A stretch of 26,835 nt of DNA. Source: Porticoccaceae bacterium (lineage in GTDB: Bacteria > Pseudomonadota > Gammaproteobacteria > Pseudomonadales > Porticoccaceae). The position numbers were made by a program, and so were the translations under genes. The notes under the pieces are model-generated. The model did not search any database. It was not told the DNA's origin and worked only from the letters and a program-made list of their open reading frames with translations. How positions within the stretch are numbered: position 1 is the first letter of the stretch; each line of letters opens with the position of its first letter. Shown here one piece after another: positions 22,696-26,835 of the stretch. Where the stretch lies: positions 1 to 26,835 of the forward strand of contig JALOAH010000060.1 in assembly GCA_023228865.1 (NCBI GenBank), written 5' to 3'.

Positions 22696-24849
22696 ATGTC
22701 TATAGAAGCCATTAAAACAGCCAAATCTGCTGCCAGCGTCGATATTAAGCTGCAGTCAGCCTCAGAAGATATCTGGGATAAAAAATACCGCCTCAAGGAT
22801 AAGCACGGCAATGCTGTGGATACTGATATCGACGGCACCTATAAACGGGTTGCCCGCGCCCTGGCGGATGTCGAAAAGGAAGACCGTCGCGAAAAATGGT
22901 ACGAGCGCTTCCTATGGGCGCTGCGCAATGGCGCCATTCCTGCTGGTCGCATCATCTCCAACGCTGGCGCCCAGGAGCATAAACCCGCCACATCCACCAT
23001 CAACTGCACCGTGTCTGGCACTGTCCCAGACTCCATGCAGGGCATTTTGGAGAAAAATCTTGAGGCCGGCCTCACCCTCAAGGCGGGCTGTGGCATCGGC
23101 TACGAATTTTCCACCCTGCGCCCCCGCGGCGCCTATGTGTCCGGCGCTGGCGCCTATACCTCCGGGCCACTGTCGTTTATGGATATTTTCGACAAAATGT
23201 GTTTCACCGTGTCCTCTGCCGGTGGTCGCCGCGGCGCCCAGATGGGCACCTTTGATGTCAGCCACCCCGACGTGGTCGACTTTATTCGCGCCAAGCGCGA
23301 AGACGGTCGCCTGCGCCAATTCAACCTGTCGCTGCTGATTACCCGCGAGTTTATGGAAGCAGTGAAAACCGACGGCGATTGGCCGCTGTGTTTTCCCATT
23401 ACCGAAAAAGAGGCCAAGGGCAGCAAGTTGGATCTCAGTGATGAAAGCCAGGTGGTTTGGCGCGATGTGCCCGACAATACCTCTTACGTCAAAGACAACA
23501 CCGGCAGGGTGGCCTGTCGAGTCTTCAAGTCGGTGCAGGCGCGCAAACTGTGGAATGTCATCATGACCTCCACCTACGACTACGCCGAACCGGGTTTTAT
23601 CCTCATCGACAAGGTCAATGACGAAAACAACAACTGGTTCTGCGAAAACATTCGCGCCACCAATCCCTGTGGCGAGCAGCCGTTGCCGCCCTATGGCAGC
23701 TGTTTGCTGGGCTCCATCAACCTGACCAAATTTGTTCAGAATCCGTTTACCGACAAAGCTCGCTTTGACTGGGACAGCTACCGGGAAGTGGTTGCCGTGT
23801 TTACCCGCATGCTCGACAACGTGGTGGAAATCAACGGTCTGCCGCTGGAGCAGCAGCGCAATGAAATTACCCGCAAGCGCCGTCACGGCATGGGTTTCCT
23901 CGGCCTGGGTTCGACCATGACCATGCTGGGCATGCCCTACGGCAGCGAAAAATCCCTGGAATTCACCGAGGAAATCAGCCGCGAAATGGCCTTGTCAGGC
24001 TGGCGTACCGGGCTTGATCTGGCCAAGGAAAAAGGTCCTGCGCCCATTATGGAGGAAGAATTTGAAGTCACGCCCCATATGCTCTACCAGCGTCCGCAAA
24101 TGGCCAAAGATGGCTATAAGGTCGGCGATAAAGTCAAAGGCAAAGTGCTCCACGCCAACTACAGCAATTACATGAAGCGCATTGCCGGTGTTGCTCCGGA
24201 ATTGGTCAAGGAAATGGCCAGCGTCGGCTGCCGCTTTACCCATCACAGCTCCATTGCGCCCACGGGCACCATTTCCCTGTCCCTGGCCAACAACGCCAGC
24301 AACGGCATCGAACCTAGCTTTGCCCATCACTACTCCCGCAACGTGATTCGCGAGGGCAAAAAATCCAAGGAAAAGGTCGACGTATTTTCCTATGAGTTGC
24401 TGGCTTACCGGGAGTTGATCAACGCCCACGCCATGCCCTATTCAGACAAGCCGGGAGAAGAGCTGCCCAGCTACTTTGTCACCTCTGAAGACATCAAACC
24501 CCTTCAGCATGTGGACGTGCAGGCAGCGGCGCAAAAATGGGTGGATTCGTCCATTTCCAAAACCATCAATATACCCACCGACTTCCCCTTTGAAGACTTC
24601 AAGGATGTCTACCTGCACGCCTACGAAAAAGGCCTCAAAGGTTGCACCACGTTCCGTTTTAACCCGGAAGCTTTCCAGGGCGTGCTGGTGAAAGAAAAAG
24701 ATCTCGAAAACACCAAGTACCAATTCACCCTCGAAGACGGCAGCACCGTGGAACTGAAAGGCAATGAAGAAGTGGAATACGACGGCGAAATGCACACCGC
24801 CGCCAATCTTTTTGACGCCCTCAAAGAAGGCTACTACGGGAAATTCTGA
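22696..24849 (+). CDS. nrdJa: Adenosylcobalamin-dependent ribonucleotide reductase, large part (NrdJa)
   Basis: A 717-aa class II ribonucleoside-diphosphate reductase catalytic subunit. It makes deoxyribonucleotides with adenosylcobalamin as radical source and needs neither oxygen nor the NrdB iron protein. C104 (STINCTV) is one redox cysteine. The thiyl-radical motif NxCxE is N323-P-C325-G-E327, followed by GSCLLGSINL. FTHHSSIAPTGTISLS and GCTTFRFNPEAF are further class II signatures. The C-terminal cysteine-rich domain is missing from this chain and is encoded by the next gene. The same split is known for Pseudomonas aeruginosa NrdJa/NrdJb. The start is ATG 22696 in MSIEAIKTAKSA; the Shine-Dalgarno is weak. 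Confidence 0.95.
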   Translation: MSIEAIKTAKSAASVDIKLQSASEDIWDKKYRLKDKHGNAVDTDIDGTYKRVARALADVEKEDRREKWYERFLWALRNGAIPAGRIISNAGAQEHKPATSTINCTVSGTVPDSMQGILEKNLEAGLTLKAGCGIGYEFSTLRPRGAYVSGAGAYTSGPLSFMDIFDKMCFTVSSAGGRRGAQMGTFDVSHPDVVDFIRAKREDGRLRQFNLSLLITREFMEAVKTDGDWPLCFPITEKEAKGSKLDLSDESQVVWRDVPDNTSYVKDNTGRVACRVFKSVQARKLWNVIMTSTYDYAEPGFILIDKVNDENNNWFCENIRATNPCGEQPLPPYGSCLLGSINLTKFVQNPFTDKARFDWDSYREVVAVFTRMLDNVVEINGLPLEQQRNEITRKRRHGMGFLGLGSTMTMLGMPYGSEKSLEFTEEISREMALSGWRTGLDLAKEKGPAPIMEEEFEVTPHMLYQRPQMAKDGYKVGDKVKGKVLHANYSNYMKRIAGVAPELVKEMASVGCRFTHHSSIAPTGTISLSLANNASNGIEPSFAHHYSRNVIREGKKSKEKVDVFSYELLAYRELINAHAMPYSDKPGEELPSYFVTSEDIKPLQHVDVQAAAQKWVDSSISKTINIPTDFPFEDFKDVYLHAYEKGLKGCTTFRFNPEAFQGVLVKEKDLENTKYQFTLEDGSTVELKGNEEVEYDGEMHTAANLFDALKEGYYGKF

Positions 24850-24851
24850 TT

Positions 24852-25556
24852 ATGACTGTCAAGCTCGATAAAAAAATTGTCTCTTACAAGGTGATTACAC
24901 CCGCCGTCGAAGCGGAGGTTCAAAAGGCCGCCAACGACGTCGCCAAGGCTGAACTCGACCGCGCCGTGCAAACCATGGACGAAAACGTCAATCGTCCGGA
25001 AACCCTCCATGGCACCACCTACAAAATCAAAACTCCGTTGTCGGAGCACGCCCTCTACATCACCATCAACGACATCATTCTCAACCCCAATACGGATCAT
25101 GAACAGCGCCGTCCCTTTGAAGTGTTCATCAACTCGAAAAACATGGACAACTTCCAGTGGGTTGTCGCCCTCACTCGCGTTCTCTCCGCGGTATTCCGCA
25201 AAGGTGGCGACTGCACTTTTCTGGTGGAAGAAATGAAAGCCGTATTTGACCCCAAGGGCGGTTACTTCAAAAAAGGCGGCAAATTTATGCCGTCTCTGGT
25301 GGCGGAAATTGGTGAATGCCTCGAAACCCACATGAAGAGCATCGGCCTCATTGAAGACCCGGAAATTTCCGAGCATCAACGTAAAATCATGGATGAAAAA
25401 CGCGCCGAATTCGAAGGTAAAACCCAGCCCAAGGAGAAAACCGACAGCCCTTTTCCTGATGGCGCGCAGCTTTGTAACAAGTGCATGACCAAGGCCATGA
25501 TTTTGATGGATGGCTGCATGACCTGTTTAAACTGCGGTGAGTCCAAGTGTGGTTGA
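24852..25556 (+). CDS. nrdJb: Class II ribonucleotide reductase accessory part (NrdJb, TSCPD/zinc-ribbon)
   Basis: A 234-aa protein starting 2 nt after the nrdJa stop codon. The middle part (TRVLSAVFRKGGDCTFLVEEMKAVFDP, in part) belongs to the TSCPD-type domain found at the C-terminus of one-chain NrdJ proteins. The extreme C-terminus carries a cysteine-rich ribbon with C-x2-C and GCMTCLNCGESKCG, the usual NrdJ ending. It re-reduces the active-site disulfide or binds metal. It is required together with NrdJa in the split P. aeruginosa enzyme. The pair forms one transcription unit. Confidence 0.92.
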   Translation: MTVKLDKKIVSYKVITPAVEAEVQKAANDVAKAELDRAVQTMDENVNRPETLHGTTYKIKTPLSEHALYITINDIILNPNTDHEQRRPFEVFINSKNMDNFQWVVALTRVLSAVFRKGGDCTFLVEEMKAVFDPKGGYFKKGGKFMPSLVAEIGECLETHMKSIGLIEDPEISEHQRKIMDEKRAEFEGKTQPKEKTDSPFPDGAQLCNKCMTKAMILMDGCMTCLNCGESKCG

Positions 25557-25587
25557 TGTGCCGGGTTAAAGTTGGATTTTTTCTTCA

Positions 25588-25635
25588 ATCGCCTTAGTAT
25601 TTATACGGTGTATATCCCATAAATACTAAGGTGAT
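25588..25635. repeat. Long inverted repeat after nrdJb
   Basis: The arms at 25588-25604 and 25619-25635 are complementary over 17 bp with one G-T wobble; the inner 13 bp (CCTTAGTATTTAT / ATAAATACTAAGG) are perfect. The loop is 14 nt. A T-run lies before the repeat, not after it, so it is not a standard rightward terminator. It could be a dyad for a regulator of the DUF4160/DUF2442 pair or a small remnant repeat. Confidence 0.75.
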
Positions 25636-25700
25636 ATGCCTGATTTCACTCATAGCCTAGATGCCATATCATAGAACCACGTTGTTCTGAGGGCTAGAAA

Positions 25701-25958
25701 ATGTCAATTATCAGCCGTTTCTATGGAATTTTGATCGCCATGTATTTTAATGATCACAATCCGCCCCATTTTCATGCCAAATATTCCGGATATGAAGCAT
25801 TATTTTCGTTTGATGGAATCATCCTGGAAGGGGAATTGCCTAAGAGAGCATCCGGATTTGTCCAAGAGTGGATTGCGTTGCATAAAGCTGAATTGGAAGA
25901 AAACTGGCAACGCGCCAGAGCAGGAGAGCCCCTCAGTTACATAGCACCACTGGAGTAA
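25701..25958 (+). CDS. DUF4160 domain protein
   Basis: An 85-aa protein with the DUF4160 core: ISRFYGILIAMYFNDHNPPHFHAKY, with the conserved H-N-P-P-H-F-H. It then has strand-helix elements ending in W-x-x-A-R-A-G-E-P. GAGGG lies about 9 nt before the ATG. The partner DUF2442 gene starts 3 nt downstream. DUF4160-DUF2442 pairs are common two-gene cassettes often listed as putative toxin-antitoxin systems, but the activity is not established from the sequence. The histidine cluster suggests metal binding. Confidence 0.85.
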   Translation: MSIISRFYGILIAMYFNDHNPPHFHAKYSGYEALFSFDGIILEGELPKRASGFVQEWIALHKAELEENWQRARAGEPLSYIAPLE

Positions 25959-25961
25959 ATT

Positions 25962-26228
25962 ATGTTGCACATCAAATCTGCGAAGTACGTGATTGATTAC
26001 AAAATTTGGGTGGCGTTTGATGATGGTACTTCAGGCGAAATTGATCTGGATGGCGTATTAAATGGCCCGGTTTTTGAACCGCTGAAAGAAATTGCAATTT
26101 TCCGGAAAGTTTCGGTAGACCCGGAGTTGGAGACGGTTGTTTGGCCAAACGGAGCAGATTTGGCTCCAGAGTTTCTTAAAGGACTGCATAACGAGCAAAT
26201 GCAGCCGTTGCAGAAAGCGCCTGGCTGA
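25962..26228 (+). CDS. DUF2442 domain protein
   Basis: An 88-aa protein with the DUF2442 pattern: KSAKYVIDYKIWVAFDDGTSGEIDLDGVL, then FEPLKE...FRKVSVDPELETVVWPNGADLAPEFL. The W-x-N-G-A-D-L-A-P-E motif is diagnostic of the family. It follows the DUF4160 gene by 3 nt with GGAG upstream of the ATG, so the pair is cotranscribed. It is probably the partner (antitoxin-like) of the DUF4160 protein, which is an inference from how the families pair. Confidence 0.85.
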   Translation: MLHIKSAKYVIDYKIWVAFDDGTSGEIDLDGVLNGPVFEPLKEIAIFRKVSVDPELETVVWPNGADLAPEFLKGLHNEQMQPLQKAPG

Positions 26229-26338
26229 TTTGGGAGTTAAACAAGCACCTCGCGTGATAGATGCCTGGACGCCGAACTTTTTCGTTGGCTTGCCAGCCAG
26301 ATCGTGAATGTAATCAAAGAGTTTTGAAATACAGTTTT
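26229..26338. other. Gap between the DUF2442 gene and the repeat pair
   Basis: No gene, promoter or clear terminator was recognised here. GGCTTGCCAGCC (26288-26299) can form a small hairpin. Confidence 0.4.
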
Positions 26339-26505
26339 TCGCCCCGCTGGGCGAGTCAGGGGGGCTTGCATGCCCAAGCCCCCTAACAACCCCAAGGGCG
26401 CCCCCTGTACTGGCCTGCGGCTTCACTTGCGTTGCTCGATGTTGAAAGGGGGCTGCGGAACTCGTCGCTGCGCTCCTCAAACAGTCCTCGCCCTTATCCT
26501 TTCAA
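26339..26505 (-). repeat. 167-bp structured repeat, copy A
   Basis: Read on the minus strand, copy A has five parts. An 8-bp long-range stem TTGAAAGG/CCTTTCAA (26498-26505 with 26442-26449) encloses a 40-nt core (26452-26491). A variable linker containing GGGGGCGCCC follows. Next is a hairpin at 26355-26387 with stem GTTAGGGGGCTTG and loop GGCATG. The last part is a small hairpin TCGCCC-AGCG-GGGCGA (26339-26354). The core is identical to copy B in 38 of 40 positions. Total length is exactly that of copy B. The two copies face each other with 153 bp between them, in which I see no gene. Confidence 0.85.
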
Positions 26506-26658
26506 AATCTGCGCTACTCGTCAGTACAGAAGGGGAGGGTAAGAGCCCTGATCCAACCATTAAAGTGCTTGATTAAAAAGATCGAATTTTAAAAATTAAA
26601 TTTCATGAATTCGGTACGATGCTGAATGCCCCTTCGAAGGCACCGAGAAGCACAGCTG

Positions 26659-26825
26659 AATGGCGGGTTAAGCGAGGACTGTCTAAGGAGCGCAGCGACG
26701 AGTTCCGCAGCGCCGCCATTTGGCGAGCATCGCAGGGAACCCGCAGGGTGCCGGAGTGGGGTGCCCTTTTTGTTGGTTACTTATTTTTGGGCACGCAAAA
26801 ATAAGTGACTCGCCCAGCAGGGCGA
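26659..26825 (+). repeat. 167-bp structured repeat, copy B
   Basis: This copy has the same layout as copy A on the plus strand. The long-range stem is AATGGCGG (26659-26666) with CCGCCATT (26713-26720), and the 40-nt core is at 26672-26711. The linker contains GGGGTGCCC. The 14-bp hairpin at 26776-26809 has loop GGCACG. The small hairpin TCGCCC-AGCA-GGGCGA is at 26810-26825. Stem sequences differ from copy A yet pair fully, while loop and core are conserved. Short reading frames across it are incidental. Confidence 0.85.
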
Positions 26826-26835
26826 AACCGAAAAT

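Noticed and set aside
26058..26480. 140-codon leftward frame across DUF2442 and repeat copy A
   Set aside because: It is antisense to a well-supported DUF2442 gene and its first third is just the translated repeat core.
26619..26804. Rightward frames across repeat copy B
   Set aside because: They are translations of the structured repeat; stem changes between copies preserve pairing, not protein sequence.
26339..26825. CRISPR array or insertion sequence as explanation for the repeats
   Set aside because: There are only two copies, in opposite orientation, with no regular spacers, no transposase frame and no terminal target duplications seen.

Overview
The window looks like a chromosomal segment of a free-living, probably aquatic gammaproteobacterium. 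The evidence is a full-length RimO, a split class II ribonucleotide reductase (NrdJa/NrdJb, as in Pseudomonas aeruginosa), CFA-synthase/DUF1365 lipid genes, and several acyl-CoA and cyclic-ketone catabolic genes. I would guess the Cellvibrionales/Spongiibacteraceae side of the class, but the sequence alone does not prove it. No rRNA, tRNA or CRISPR array was seen.

Layout. (1) 1-84: the start of a leftward gene cut by the window edge, probably a transposase/HTH protein. (2) 150-3962, leftward: acyl-CoA ligase, ABM-domain protein, seven-iron type ferredoxin and ferredoxin-NADP reductase. The acyl-CoA dehydrogenase (4096-5232) diverges from them across a promoter that contains a perfect 14-bp palindrome. 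(3) rimO (5399-6727). (4) 6751-10448: a small accessory island. A WYL-domain regulator and a PLD-type nuclease-like protein run leftward. A LRV/HEAT-like repeat protein and a degenerate FtsZ/tubulin-superfamily protein run rightward with overlapping ends. (5) 11077-14573: flavoprotein (Baeyer-Villiger type) monooxygenase, SDR dehydrogenase and SMP-30-type lactonase. Together these could take a cyclic alcohol to ketone, lactone and hydroxy acid. (6) 15095-22448: an eight-gene, tightly overlapping operon. It starts with a MerR/LitR-CarH-type adenosylcobalamin photoreceptor and continues with two CFA-type methyltransferases, DUF2878, DUF1295, a secreted DUF6134 protein, a flavoprotein oxidoreductase and DUF1365. 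It is best read as a light- or photo-oxidative-stress-controlled membrane-lipid modification operon. TATACA-N4-TGTATA dyads lie in front of it. (7) 22696-25556: nrdJa-nrdJb, also adenosylcobalamin-dependent, with a likely NrdR box upstream. (8) 25701-26228: a DUF4160/DUF2442 pair. (9) 26339-26825: two inverted copies of a 167-bp structured repeat.

The most unusual items are these. First, the FtsZ-like protein has lost the GGGTGTG nucleotide loop but keeps the T7-loop acidic residues, and it is paired with a LRV-like partner beside a WYL/PLD unit. Second, the two 167-bp repeats differ completely in two stems while both keep pairing, with a constant loop and a 40-nt core; this is covariation typical of a structured nucleic acid. 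Third, a B12 photoreceptor operon lies directly beside a B12-dependent ribonucleotide reductase.
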